Positions 32,566 through 42,216 of a stretch of DNA of 64,000 nt are shown here, in pieces. Origin of the DNA: Photobacterium rosenbergii (GTDB lineage Bacteria > Pseudomonadota > Gammaproteobacteria > Enterobacterales > Vibrionaceae). Location: assembly GCF_003026455.1 (NCBI RefSeq), contig NZ_PYMB01000003.1, forward strand, positions 310,001-374,000, written 5' to 3'. Within the stretch, counting starts at the first letter, position 1; each line of letters begins with the position of its first letter. The position numbers and the translations under genes were made by a program. The notes beneath the pieces are model-generated. The model saw only the letters and a program-made list of their open reading frames with translations. It searched no databases and was not told the origin of the DNA.

Positions 32566-34044
32566 TCAACATTCAGCGTGCTCTACCGCTTTGGCTGTCT
32601 GCTGGTTTTCTTTGTTGAAAAGCTCATTTTCGATTTCAAAAGCCGCGATGATTTTCTCGGCCGATTTGTCGATGTCCTGCTGGTCGGTATGACAACTCAA
32701 CACCGAGAACAACATGGTTTTTAACCCTTTATAGCCTGAGGTAGATGGATAACAGAAGCCTTCCTGCTGCAAGCGGTGCACCACACGCTCTGTAAGCTGA
32801 TTGCGTTGTTCCTCAGTACCCGTTCCGAATTGCGCAGAGAAGCGGTTAGATACCACATCATTGAGAATGGTGATCCCCTCTACTTCCCGTAATTTATCTG
32901 CCATGCGCTGGGCAAGTTCACAGCAATTATCAAGATGCTGAGCAATGCCAGATTTACCCAACGCTTTAATTGCCGCATACACTGGTACGCCTCGGGCCCG
33001 GCGGGAGGCTGAAATGCCAAAGTTGATAGCGTTTCGGTCCGGCTTCGCCATGGCGTCGTTGAGATAGTCTCCCATGTTGCTGCCGCCCATGGCACAGGCT
33101 AATGCTGTTGCATCTTTGACTATCACTAAGCCGCAGTCATAAGGCATGTTGAACCACTTGTGGCCATCGGTATCAATGGAGTCTGCACGTTCAACTCCCT
33201 TGACCAGATGCTTTTGCTTATCACTGGCTGCCGCCCAAAGCCCAATCGCCCCATCCACATGCAGCCAAGCATTTGGATGGTTCGCAACTGCATCAGCCAG
33301 TGCATCGAACGGATCAAAGGCGCCGGAATCAATACAGCCAGCTTGCGCACAAACAAGTGTCGGACCGTCACAACGAGACAATACCTCAGGGATATGATCG
33401 GCAATGATCCGTAGGTTACTGTCGGTCGGAATAGTATGGATATCTTCGAGGCCAATGCCGATCATAGATAGTGCACGCTTGATCGTTGAGTGGATCTGGT
33501 CACTCACCACAACCTGAATGCGCGGTGCACCATAAAGCCCCTGCTTGACCACATCCCAGCCGGCACGTTGCAACAAGGTATTACGTGCAGTGATCAATGC
33601 GGTATAAATGGCTTCCTGCGCGCCAGAAGTAAAGCCCAGCCCTGCATGTTTTGAGAGGCCTAGCAACTCAAGTACCCACTCTGCTGCCGTTTCTTCAACG
33701 ATAGCCATCGAAGGGCTAGAAACGTAGTAAGGGACATTCTGATCCCAAGCGCTTACTAGCCAGTCAGCGGCCATGGAAACTGGGAAAGAACTGCCAATGG
33801 CGTAACCAAAGAATCGTGATCCCCCTGAGCCAATCAACCCTTGTTCCACATTAACGGCAAGCTGGTTGAGTACGGTATCAGGACAACTAGGAGCTTGCGG
33901 CAATTTACCGCCTATGGATTGCCGTAATGTATCGGATGTCACATGTTTATCAACCGGTCGCTCTGGTAGTGACTCTAAGTAGGCTACAGCGTGATCAAAT
34001 GATTGACTAAGTAACTGACGATATTGGTTAAACTGATGAGACAT
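32566..34044 (-). CDS. PLP-dependent group II decarboxylase
   Basis: A 492-residue fold-type I decarboxylase (aromatic amino acid/glutamate decarboxylase superfamily). N-terminal substrate loop GSRFFGYAIGSSFPVSMAADWL, PLP-stacking and Asp region WLHVDGAIGLWAAAS, and the PLP lysine in DTDGHKWFNMPYDCGLV are in order. The substrate is not predictable; relatives act on aromatic or acidic amino acids. It is probably in an operon with the amidohydrolase downstream. No PhnR-like operator was seen upstream. Confidence 0.9.
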   Translation of the reverse strand: MSHQFNQYRQLLSQSFDHAVAYLESLPERPVDKHVTSDTLRQSIGGKLPQAPSCPDTVLNQLAVNVEQGLIGSGGSRFFGYAIGSSFPVSMAADWLVSAWDQNVPYYVSSPSMAIVEETAAEWVLELLGLSKHAGLGFTSGAQEAIYTALITARNTLLQRAGWDVVKQGLYGAPRIQVVVSDQIHSTIKRALSMIGIGLEDIHTIPTDSNLRIIADHIPEVLSRCDGPTLVCAQAGCIDSGAFDPFDALADAVANHPNAWLHVDGAIGLWAAASDKQKHLVKGVERADSIDTDGHKWFNMPYDCGLVIVKDATALACAMGGSNMGDYLNDAMAKPDRNAINFGISASRRARGVPVYAAIKALGKSGIAQHLDNCCELAQRMADKLREVEGITILNDVVSNRFSAQFGTGTEEQRNQLTERVVHRLQQEGFCYPSTSGYKGLKTMLFSVLSCHTDQQDIDKSAEKIIAAFEIENELFNKENQQTAKAVEHAEC

Positions 34045-34468
34045 AGCACAGCTCCTCTTCGTTTTCTGCTATGCTATTACGTTACTTCCCCTCCCTTTCT
34101 GATATTTACCAATTCGCGCCAAAAAAATATTAACCACATAAAAACTGGCAATAATTTTCTTTCAAGATCAAGATATAAGCACAGAATGGTAAACTGGTTG
34201 AATATAAAAGTCCCAACATTGTCCCAATCGCTGGTAAAAATGATTTATCGGTAAGGTAAAAAGATTTCATAATAAATAAACTCAGCCAGTCCCGTTTATA
34301 TTGATGCATTTTTTCCACATGTTTTAAAGGCTTAGTCATCTTCCTGCGTTTAATCTTGTTTTAGCACGCCATACAGGCGGTATTTTGCTACAAATTTCAT
34401 ATTTTCGGCTTCTATCTTCAGAAGTAATATCGCACCAAAATCAACTTTGTTCTCATTGTGAGGTATTT
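34045..34468. other. Intergenic region, divergent promoters
   Basis: An AT-rich stretch between the divergent decarboxylase and helicase-associated-domain genes. Frames of 69-76 codons here lack ribosome sites. I see no repeats or RNA features. Confidence 0.5.
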
Positions 34469-35302
34469 GTGGCATCAACCGTTAGTATCGAAGCGGGAGA
34501 TAAGTGGTTTTACGATGGACTAAAAGAATACCTTTTAGAAGGACGCTCCGTGCCATTTGGGAAAGAGGCACACCACTATCAAACCCAGTCTGGATATAAT
34601 CTTGGCCTCTGGGTGAATCATATTCGATTAATGAAAAAGACAAACCTATTACGGGATGAGTTCATTGTCGCCTTGGAGGAAGCCCACTTCGTCTTTGACA
34701 AAGAGATGTATCAATGGAATCTTGGCCTCAAAGCATACCAAGAGTATACAAAGCAGTATGGCCGTACCACAGTACCAAAAGGATACATAAGTGCAGATCA
34801 TTTCCCTCTAGGTAACTGGCTCTCTAAGGCGAGGAGTGAATACACCAGAAATAAGTTAAGCCAGACGAAATCTAAGTCTCTGTTCCTCACCAACTCAAAT
34901 TGGTTTAAAGAGGAAATGACCCTTTCATGGGAGGATAGCTATCGCCAACTTCTGCGCTTCAGAGAAATGAAGGGACATTTGAATGTGTGGTCAAGTTATG
35001 TAACTAGAGATGGATTCCGGCTTGGGAAGTGGGTGTTTGAACAACGGGAGCTACAACGTCGTTCAATGTTGCCAGAAGCCCAATATAAAGCCCTCAATGA
35101 TATTGGTTTCAATTGGGTAGACAGTTTCAGCGACATTGTAAAACGCGGTTCGACATTCACAAAAGTGGATCTACCACCGCCACTTACCAAGCCTGCCACT
35201 CCCAAAAGGTTTGAACTTGAGGATAAATTGGTCACCTACGTTTCGAAGCCGAAACCAAAGACAAAACTCAAAAGTGAATGGAATGAAACGCCAAACATAT
35301 AA
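34469..35302 (+). CDS. Helicase-associated (HA) domain protein
   Basis: A 277-residue protein made of three helicase-associated domain repeats (each about 65 residues). The recurring pattern is W...L..Y......VP....Y......LG.W....R: YNLGLWVNHIR, FPLGNWLSKARSEY, FRLGKWVFEQREL. HA domains usually hang on large helicases; here no helicase part exists. They are predicted nucleic-acid-binding modules. I chose GTG 34469 because GAGG lies 5-6 nt upstream; the earlier ATG at 34385 has no such site. A basic Lys/Pro-rich tail follows. Confidence 0.82.
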   Translation: MASTVSIEAGDKWFYDGLKEYLLEGRSVPFGKEAHHYQTQSGYNLGLWVNHIRLMKKTNLLRDEFIVALEEAHFVFDKEMYQWNLGLKAYQEYTKQYGRTTVPKGYISADHFPLGNWLSKARSEYTRNKLSQTKSKSLFLTNSNWFKEEMTLSWEDSYRQLLRFREMKGHLNVWSSYVTRDGFRLGKWVFEQRELQRRSMLPEAQYKALNDIGFNWVDSFSDIVKRGSTFTKVDLPPPLTKPATPKRFELEDKLVTYVSKPKPKTKLKSEWNETPNI

Positions 35303-35324
35303 CCATATAAGCCTTTTCGCTCTC

Positions 35325-35356
35325 AGTAACACCTCTCGCTGAGGTGTTACTTTTCC
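35325..35356. terminator. Bidirectional terminator
   Basis: AGTAACACCTC (35325-35335) pairs with GAGGTGTTACT (35341-35351), then TTTCC. The right arm overlaps the stop codon of the converging gene at 35347. Confidence 0.82.
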
Positions 35357-35991
35357 TTGAACACGACGGCTTGTGTCGTGTTATTGGATTTCATTTCTGT
35401 CACTATCTCAAAACACTGCCCTGTGACTGAACGAATTAAATTAAGCGTAGGTAAGAGATAGTCTTGTTTTACGTTGTTAAAATAAACCTCGTTGGATGCA
35501 GCTAATATTTGCTCTAACCTAACCCTTTTAATAGTTTTAATATTCGTATTTTCCGGCCGATTCACAAGGTCACAATAAAGGGCTATGCAGCCAACACTAT
35601 CCGTTTCAATTAATGGCAGTAAACTTGGCAGCCGACGAGATTGCTCTCCGAGATCGTTGACGACGAGATCGTTAAAAGTAAAGGTGGCCTTACTATCTAA
35701 TCCCAATGCAGAGGAGATGAACATGTCCACCGAAAGGGCAACAAAAACCGCTTGGTTATAGTGGTTAATCTTATCAGCAACTATTTGGCTTGTAATACGG
35801 TCAAGCGCACTATCAAACCGTAATCGCTTATGAGCAAGGCTAATTTCAGAAGATAAGCAACCTGCAAATTCACCGAATGCTACCGTTCCAGAATGACCAT
35901 TGTAATTTCTCAAGGCCAATAGAAACAGAGCAGCAATATCAAGATCAAAATCTGTAAGTTGAACTGGCAAGTCAAACGAAGACTCAGTCAT
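35347..35991 (-). CDS. Protein of unknown function, 214 aa
   Basis: A soluble mixed alpha/beta protein; GAGGAGG lies 5 nt before the ATG. The N-terminal 40 residues are leucine-rich (FDLDIAALFLLALRNYNG). No signal peptide, TM helix or known motif was found. It is monocistronic between the HA-domain gene and ecotin. I cannot assign a function. Confidence 0.65.
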   Translation of the reverse strand: MTESSFDLPVQLTDFDLDIAALFLLALRNYNGHSGTVAFGEFAGCLSSEISLAHKRLRFDSALDRITSQIVADKINHYNQAVFVALSVDMFISSALGLDSKATFTFNDLVVNDLGEQSRRLPSLLPLIETDSVGCIALYCDLVNRPENTNIKTIKRVRLEQILAASNEVYFNNVKQDYLLPTLNLIRSVTGQCFEIVTEMKSNNTTQAVVFKEK

Positions 35992-36105
35992 GGTAACCTC
36001 CTCTAGTACCTATTATTAGGATAAAGAGCGGTTAGAAATGGGAGTGTATCGAATGTGGAGCTATCTTGAAGATGAGTCTATATGGGAAGTGAGCTTTAAA
36101 ATAAA

Positions 36106-36139
36106 ACAACGCCAATGCTCTAGGGAGCATTGGCGTTTA
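36106..36139 (-). terminator. Terminator of ecotin gene
   Basis: AACGCCAATGCTC (36108-36120) and GAGCATTGGCGTT (36125-36137) form a perfect 13-bp stem followed by a T-rich run on the minus strand. Confidence 0.9.
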
Positions 36140-36155
36140 AAGTAGCTAACAGAGG

Positions 36156-36587
36156 TTACTCTACTGGCGCCCAGACTTTGTAATCAACGTCCACATCTTC
36201 CTGTGCGTAGACTACCAAAGGAAGCTTTGAATTGTAGCGCAACAAATCACTGTGGAACTGCAGTTCTGTATCTGCCGCTTCTTTCTCACATGCCATCATA
36301 GTGCTGGCATAGTTAGTTTGTTTTTCCAGTACATAGTAAGAATAACCCCACCCTTCCAGTGAACGTCGCTCAATATCCATCGGCAGCGCTTTGATGTTGC
36401 AATCTACCTTCATAACACTGTTAGCGACAAGTTGAACACGGCGGTCTAGGTTCTCATTCTCAACTGCATCGAGCTGGATAACATGCTTGGTAAAGCCTGG
36501 CATTTCAGGGAACATATCAGCATTATCACTCGCGAAAACGTGAGGGGCTGAAATCAATAAAGCTGCAGTCAAAAGTGTCTTTTTCAT
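36156..36587 (-). CDS. eco: Ecotin, periplasmic serine protease inhibitor
   Basis: A 143-residue protein with a signal peptide (MKKTLLTAALLISAPHVFA). The mature ecotin core is HVIQLDAVENEN, VDCNIKALPMD, LEGWGYSYYVLEKQ, then the reactive-site loop STMMAC with the P1 Met, then RYNSKLPLVVYAQEDVDVDYKVW. The loop cysteine pair that forms the disulfide is present. Ecotin dimers inhibit trypsin-, chymotrypsin- and elastase-like proteases and protect the periplasm. The start at 36587 is set by the signal peptide; the frame is open to 36626. Confidence 0.95.
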   Translation of the reverse strand: MKKTLLTAALLISAPHVFASDNADMFPEMPGFTKHVIQLDAVENENLDRRVQLVANSVMKVDCNIKALPMDIERRSLEGWGYSYYVLEKQTNYASTMMACEKEAADTELQFHSDLLRYNSKLPLVVYAQEDVDVDYKVWAPVE

Positions 36588-36657
36588 TGTTATTCCTATT
36601 ATTTTGGATTGCCCTAGTTTTACCATCTTATCCTGAACCTTGGCTGTTCAGTGCCAC

Positions 36658-38190
36658 TTACAAGTATTTTTCTATCGGGAAAAGCTGTAAAAATCGCGAC
36701 TTTACTCGATCCCACTGGCTAGTATCAGGCTCGGTCTCCCAGCTTTTTGTACCGGAATACCACCTGACGCTGCCTTCCTCTAGACTCAGGTGCCAACTGT
36801 TTTCCTCTTCCATCGCCACCTCTATGTCGTCAGCCAATGAAGCTGCAATACTTTCATTTTCGATGACTAAAATAGATTCGGTATTAAGGTACGTTGAACG
36901 CAAATTAAAGTTGAAGGAGCCAACCCCTGCGATTTGCCTGTCAAAGACAACAGACTTTGAATGCAGGCCATAAGGCGTTGTGGGTGCGCATTTAGCAGTA
37001 TCTTTTGTTGATTGCTCACATAACTTGGTATCAGGTTTTAATTCAAACAACTGCATACCATTCTCAAGCATGTCCTGACGCCTTCCTGCATAACCCGAAT
37101 GGTTAGTGATAAGGTCATTGGAGACCATAGAATTGGTCAACGCCCTTACCTCAACACCATCATTGGTTAGATCTTGAAGACTTGCCAACTGGCCATCATC
37201 GAAAACGAGATAAGCCGATTCCACAACAATTTCTTGTTCAGACTTCAACGCTAAATCCGCCAAAGCTCTGGCTGTCTTCTTGGGTGTGTCGGTATTATCA
37301 ACATCATCTGGGACAGGTTGGTCGGCGATGTAGCGCGCTTTGACCCAAGTGATCTCCCCCATTAACTCCTTTAGAAACTGATAGGCAACCTCGCTTCCTT
37401 CAGGCAATGCCGGGTAATATTTGTAACGAGGAGCATAAACCCGATCTAACGCCGCCAGTTCAATAGAGGCTTCCCCGCCCAACATACTGACAGGGTAAGA
37501 CCAACGGCTATCCCAATATTCAACAAAGCTCGTTTGGATATCATTGACTACATCCCCCATCACCAACACATCGCGATCGCGGAAATTAATATCATCAGAG
37601 AGATCAAAGTACTCATCGCCGATATTACGCCCTCCGACAACTGACATCGCCCCATCCACGGTGAAAGATTTATTGTGCATACGGCGATTGAGGCGGGAGA
37701 AATCACCCAACACATTGAGCCACTTTGCAACTCCACGTCGGGTCGGAATTGGATTAAATACACGTATCTCTATATAAGGGTGTGAGTCTAACGCTATTAA
37801 CAGGTCTTCTCTTTCGTTTAGGTTTATGTCATCAAGCATGACACGCACTTTGACACCGCGATTCGCAGCAGCAATCAAGCGGGTAGCCAAGTATCTGCCC
37901 GAATCATCTGAGTTCCAAATGTAGTACTGGATGTCGATGCTATGTTCAGCCGTTTCAATAAGGGCTAAGCGCTGGGCCAAGGCGTCCCAACCGGTATCTT
38001 GCAGTACAACGGCACTGTTAGTTGGCGTTAAACCTTCAGGCTGATAAGTCTCAACCAATGCCGATAAAGTGCTAGCCTGCTGCGAAGCCTGTGACTCAAT
38101 GGGGTGCTCGATTTCATCGGATATAGATGCGCAACCATGCAGAAACGTAAAAATAAAAATGGTAAGACTAATGCGTTGCAGCAAAGACAT
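36658..38190 (-). CDS. Phospholipase D family lipoprotein, ClsC-like
   Basis: A 510-residue protein with two HxKxxxxD/N catalytic motifs: HNKSFTVDGAMSVVGGRNIG and HSKSVVFDRQIAGVGSFNFNLRS. The architecture matches E. coli ClsC/YmdC-type cardiolipin synthases. The N-terminus ends in FLHGC-ASIS, a lipobox, which suggests a lipoprotein. Cardiolipin synthesis is the likely activity by family, but nuclease-like PLDs share the motifs. Adjacent MacroD/YmdB-type partner genes are absent. Confidence 0.85.
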   Translation of the reverse strand: MSLLQRISLTIFIFTFLHGCASISDEIEHPIESQASQQASTLSALVETYQPEGLTPTNSAVVLQDTGWDALAQRLALIETAEHSIDIQYYIWNSDDSGRYLATRLIAAANRGVKVRVMLDDINLNEREDLLIALDSHPYIEIRVFNPIPTRRGVAKWLNVLGDFSRLNRRMHNKSFTVDGAMSVVGGRNIGDEYFDLSDDINFRDRDVLVMGDVVNDIQTSFVEYWDSRWSYPVSMLGGEASIELAALDRVYAPRYKYYPALPEGSEVAYQFLKELMGEITWVKARYIADQPVPDDVDNTDTPKKTARALADLALKSEQEIVVESAYLVFDDGQLASLQDLTNDGVEVRALTNSMVSNDLITNHSGYAGRRQDMLENGMQLFELKPDTKLCEQSTKDTAKCAPTTPYGLHSKSVVFDRQIAGVGSFNFNLRSTYLNTESILVIENESIAASLADDIEVAMEEENSWHLSLEEGSVRWYSGTKSWETEPDTSQWDRVKSRFLQLFPIEKYL

Positions 38191-38353
38191 GTATAAATGA
38201 TCCTTTTTCTATTTCTTGTAACCCATACTGAGTTTTTCAGCTGACATCTAATTAAATGCACTGAAATATTTGGGCTTTATCCATGAAGAATTGTATACCA
38301 AGAAAGGCAATGAGAGATGAACAAAAGAAGAGTGAGGTCTGTATTCCCCCACT

Positions 38354-38617
38354 CTAACCAACAAAACTGAAGATACATAAGATAAAAGGAAGGCTTGCAA
38401 CGACTCGTGCGGCTTTTATCGCATTCTCCTTCAGCCGTTCGGATTGCATTTCAATATCCAACAGCATCTTTTCCTCAGAGGGTGACTGTTCGATAAAAAC
38501 CGTCTTCTCAACCTTAAGCATCGCTTTTTGATTGATTTTTTCTATCGCAACTTTTGCCTTAATGTCTCCCTCCATTAAGGCTCGTTCAACTAATTGATCA
38601 ACTTTGTTGCTCAGCAT
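38354..38617 (-). CDS. Small protein with C-terminal hydrophobic tail, unknown
   Basis: An 87-residue protein with charged coiled-coil-like helices (KVDQLVERALMEGDIKAKVAIEKINQK, SEEKMLLDIEMQSERLKENAIKAA) and a C-terminal hydrophobic segment (VVASLPFILCIFSFVG). That is a tail-anchor arrangement. It lies 43 bp downstream of the L,D-transpeptidase on the same strand and may be co-transcribed. No family recognised. Confidence 0.55.
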   Translation of the reverse strand: MLSNKVDQLVERALMEGDIKAKVAIEKINQKAMLKVEKTVFIEQSPSEEKMLLDIEMQSERLKENAIKAARVVASLPFILCIFSFVG

Positions 38618-38660
38618 CGCCTAGTCCAACCCTATACACAGAGATTACTTGGATATGGCT

Positions 38661-40346
38661 CTATTGCCGGTAATTTTTCACCGTTGAGTACTTCAGTTTA
38701 ACCGGCCGCTTAATTGGCCTGTCATAGCCATAAATATCTTCTCGCAATTGTAGCTGATTATTCTCATCAACCCATGCGGTTACGTAAGTCACATCCACAT
38801 CAAGTTTGCGCGGTAAAGTGATGGTATCAGTACTTCTATCACTGACTAGCTGTTGGTAATTGCGCCAACTTGGCCGCTGCTGGTAGTCCAACACATATTC
38901 AGCCAGTTCTGCAGCCTTTTCTACACGCACACACCCAGAGCTTAGGTTGCGCTTGGCCTTGTTAAACAGGCTTCGTGTCGGCGTATCATGCAAGTAGACA
39001 GAGTAATCATTGGGCATTAAGAATTTCACATTTCCAAGCGCATTCCCGCGACCCGGCCTTTGCATAAATTCATACGGAAATGTATGGGGGTTCACAGTGC
39101 TCCACTCCACCATTTCAGGAGAAATCTCAGTACGATCCCGCCAGCTGCGGATCATGGTTAAGTTCTTCTGCTGCAAATAATCCGATGATGCCTTCATACC
39201 GGGTATCACATCTTTCTTCTTAATTGTTTCCGGAACATTCCAGCGTGGGTTGACCACCATGATATTCATTGAAGAAGAAAACAGATTCGTTGGCCGTGTT
39301 GTCTGCCCTACTATGACTTTTGACTCAAAAACGACTTGCTGATTATGGGTAATTTGCATTCGGTAGTCGGGAATATTAACCCGGATACTTGGGCGTTCAT
39401 CACCGGTAGCACCCAATTGGCTGCGATAATGATTTAGAGCAATTAAACGGGAAACTTCTTGATAAGGCAGCGCAATTTGCCTAGACGTTGAGGGGCCAAG
39501 GATGCCGTCGTCCTCTAAGCCATTTCTTAACTGAAACCGCCTGATAGCTTGGTTAACAACACCACTATTTGAAATCGTCTGTTGTTCCCTCACGATTAAG
39601 TAATCATCGATATCGATATCACCATAAGTGTTCAACACATCAAGTAAATCATGGCCATCAGGTATAGATTGTCCTTGTTTGATTAAACCTCGCTTAAGGG
39701 GTTGATAACTGTGAGAGGCCAAATCATTGAACGATTCAGCAAGGTGAATCGCCGTCTTGGTTGATGAGGGCAGCAAAAGATCGGCATAGACCTGATTTAA
39801 AAATCGCGTCTGCTCCAATTCAAAGTAGCCATAGCTTGTGGAGAAAATGGATATATCATCTTTATGCAAAGGCTGTACAGTTTGGTGTCGAAATAGGATT
39901 GTTGGCTTATTTTCAATATTTTGCTCTATGGCCTTAAGAGCCAAATAACTGTCTGTAGCAAGGATATCAAACCCACGCTTATCTTGGCGGGCTTCTAGCC
40001 TTTTCAACTCAGATAAACGTTGGTTAGCCCCAGAAAACAGACCAGAAAGATGCAAAGCAGAGAGTTTGGTGTATAAACCTTGTCGTAGTGCGGTATCATC
40101 CCAAATCGGTAAAAAGCCATTGTTTACATAGATTTTCTCGGTAAGTTCGGAAAAGCACACTGAACTGCCTGCGTCTGGGCAAATTTGTTGGGAACTGTAG
40201 ATATCAACGGAGTCAATCAAAGAATAGTCCAGCCTGACATCCGTGTTAACAGGCTGTGCACTGATGGCATTAACATATAAAAAGCCGCCTAACAAAAAGG
40301 CAGTGTTTACTGATGGCATTTTTTTTCTTTTATTAGCGCAAAACAT
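38661..40346 (-). CDS. L,D-transpeptidase, YcbB/LdtD type
   Basis: A 561-residue envelope enzyme. An N-terminal export signal (MPSVNTAFLLGGFLYVNAIS..AQPV) precedes a peptidoglycan-binding domain (VNQAIRRFQLRNGLEDDGILGPST) and a YkuD catalytic domain. The catalytic block is HDTPTRSLFNKAKRNLSSGCVRVEKA, with His and SGC-Cys. YcbB-type enzymes make 3-3 meso-DAP crosslinks in peptidoglycan. The start is placed at the ATG at 40346 with GGGA 10 nt upstream; the ATG at 40319 is an alternative. Confidence 0.92.
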   Translation of the reverse strand: MFCANKRKKMPSVNTAFLLGGFLYVNAISAQPVNTDVRLDYSLIDSVDIYSSQQICPDAGSSVCFSELTEKIYVNNGFLPIWDDTALRQGLYTKLSALHLSGLFSGANQRLSELKRLEARQDKRGFDILATDSYLALKAIEQNIENKPTILFRHQTVQPLHKDDISIFSTSYGYFELEQTRFLNQVYADLLLPSSTKTAIHLAESFNDLASHSYQPLKRGLIKQGQSIPDGHDLLDVLNTYGDIDIDDYLIVREQQTISNSGVVNQAIRRFQLRNGLEDDGILGPSTSRQIALPYQEVSRLIALNHYRSQLGATGDERPSIRVNIPDYRMQITHNQQVVFESKVIVGQTTRPTNLFSSSMNIMVVNPRWNVPETIKKKDVIPGMKASSDYLQQKNLTMIRSWRDRTEISPEMVEWSTVNPHTFPYEFMQRPGRGNALGNVKFLMPNDYSVYLHDTPTRSLFNKAKRNLSSGCVRVEKAAELAEYVLDYQQRPSWRNYQQLVSDRSTDTITLPRKLDVDVTYVTAWVDENNQLQLREDIYGYDRPIKRPVKLKYSTVKNYRQ

Positions 40347-40349
40347 CAC

Positions 40350-40668
40350 GAATTCCCGATCAGATAAGCCTAAGCTGCTGTTGCTTCCTGCATTGCAGCA
40401 TCAAACAAATTCGTTTTGCTTCATCCTTGTTATATCAAGTTTTAGTCAAAAAATTGACAAAACAGCAACTTTTTGACCGCATAATTTCACAAGAATATGA
40501 CTTACTTTTATTTAAGCACTTCAAATGACATGCTTTATTTTTCTTACAGGGACCAACAAAAATTTCGTGATCAAGCATACTTAATTTCCATATAGGAAAT
40601 TAGATTTTGACTTCTTTTCACTTCAAGAAATCGTTCTGACCACTTATGTTATTAACCATAATTCAAAC
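40350..40668 (+). promoter_or_regulatory. yjjI upstream region with two inverted repeats
   Basis: It contains TAATTTCC-ATATA-GGAAATTA (40582-40602), a perfect 8-bp inverted repeat. It also contains the left arm of a 14-bp inverted repeat (ATGTTATTAACCAT 40646-40659; right arm 40669-40682) that reaches into the yjjI start. No clean FNR box was seen. Confidence 0.6.
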
Positions 40669-42216
40669 ATGGTTAATAACATGAGCATTCAAGAAAAATT
40701 CAGACAGATCATCAATGATCCGACGCTTTCTCCCAAGCAGAAGAGCCAATACCTTGCGTTAGAAGCCGATGCCAGCCTGCCCTACCTCGAAGTTTCGGAG
40801 TCGGTCAAAGCCGCCATTGAAGACAATATCATGTGTGATATGTTTGAAGGCAATGCTCCATTTAAGCCTCGCTACGTACTGCCTGATTACGCCAAGTTTC
40901 TAAAACAAGGCTCTGAATATCTGGAATTGCCTCCTGCACAGAATTTCGACGAAGCGCTTAACCATCTCTCGATCATTTATCATCATGTGCCATCGGTAAC
41001 AAACATCCCGGTTTATCTCGGCCAACTCGATGATGTATTGCTTCCATACGTCGAAGAATTAGACGCAGAAACGATTTACCGTAAATTGCGCCTGTTCTGG
41101 ATCATGCTAGATCGCACCCTGCCAGATGCTTTTATGCATGTGAATATCGGCCCGACTGACAATGTGATCTGCCGGACAATTTTGCGTGTTGATGCCGAGC
41201 TCAAGCAAGTCGCTCCTAACCTGACCTTTATGTATGATCCTGAAATCACCCCAGACGATCTACTGCGACAGGCCAGTCACAACATCTGCGAATGCAGTAA
41301 ACCGCATATTGCGAATTATCCTATCCATGCCAAGGCTTATGACAATAGCGGTTTTGGTATCGTGAGTTGCTACAACTCTCTACCTTTGGCGGGCGGTGCA
41401 AACACCCTGGTTCGTATGAACCTTAAAGAGGTCGCCAACAAAGCATCATCTACTGATGATTTCTTTCGCACGGTCTTGCCAAATTACTGCCAAACCATGT
41501 ACGAGCTAATTGAAGCCCGCTCTGCTTACCTCCATGAAGAGTCGGGTTTCTTTAACAGCTTCTTGATTGAGGAAGGTTTGATTGATGAAGACCGATTTGC
41601 GCCAATGTTCGGCATCTATGGCATGGCTGAAGCGGTCAATATCTTGGTTGCTAAAGATGACCTTGACGGACAATACGGCCACCAGCAAGGTGCTAATGAG
41701 CTAGGACACCGAATTTCCAAAACCTTAAGTGACATTGTCACATCCACACCAGTGAAATATGGCTACCATGGTCGTGCCCTACTTCATGCCCAAGGCGGTA
41801 TCAGTTTAGATGAAGATGTCACTCCGGGAGTACGTATCCCTTATGGTACTGAGCCAGACCCAGTTAGCCACATCCAAGCGCTAGCTGAACACCACCAGTA
41901 CTACACATCGGGTATCAGCGACATTTTGACCATTGATGAAACCGTCAAATCAAACCCTGAAGCTATGTATCAATTGTGTAAAGGTGCGCTGGCTATTGGC
42001 TTTCGCGAGTTTACCGCTAACGTACACTCTAACGATTTGGTCAGGGTGACAGGCTATATGATCAAACTGTCTGATATCGCTAAGTTCAAGGAGCAAGGCT
42101 CTCGAACCAACACCACAGGTCTCGGTGCAGAAGCCGCAGAGAATACCGGAATCCTCAATCGCAAACCACGAGTTGTGAGTCATGAGCAAGCGCCGCGCTA
42201 CTGCGACAGTCAGTAA
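40669..42216 (+). CDS. yjjI: YjjI-family glycyl radical enzyme
   Basis: A 515-residue relative of E. coli YjjI, alike along its whole length (MFEGNAPFKPRYVLPDYAKFL, LPDAFMHVNIGPTDN, NICECSKPHIAN, GIVSCYNSLPLAGG). The glycyl radical site is the Gly of NDLVRVTGYMIKLSD near the C-terminus. The Cys pair in the central region is the likely thiyl site. The reaction is unknown; such enzymes work without oxygen. Start at 40669 or 40681 is undecided: both sit in an inverted repeat and no clear ribosome site is visible. The activase gene overlaps its end by 35 bp. Confidence 0.92.
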   Translation: MVNNMSIQEKFRQIINDPTLSPKQKSQYLALEADASLPYLEVSESVKAAIEDNIMCDMFEGNAPFKPRYVLPDYAKFLKQGSEYLELPPAQNFDEALNHLSIIYHHVPSVTNIPVYLGQLDDVLLPYVEELDAETIYRKLRLFWIMLDRTLPDAFMHVNIGPTDNVICRTILRVDAELKQVAPNLTFMYDPEITPDDLLRQASHNICECSKPHIANYPIHAKAYDNSGFGIVSCYNSLPLAGGANTLVRMNLKEVANKASSTDDFFRTVLPNYCQTMYELIEARSAYLHEESGFFNSFLIEEGLIDEDRFAPMFGIYGMAEAVNILVAKDDLDGQYGHQQGANELGHRISKTLSDIVTSTPVKYGYHGRALLHAQGGISLDEDVTPGVRIPYGTEPDPVSHIQALAEHHQYYTSGISDILTIDETVKSNPEAMYQLCKGALAIGFREFTANVHSNDLVRVTGYMIKLSDIAKFKEQGSRTNTTGLGAEAAENTGILNRKPRVVSHEQAPRYCDSQ

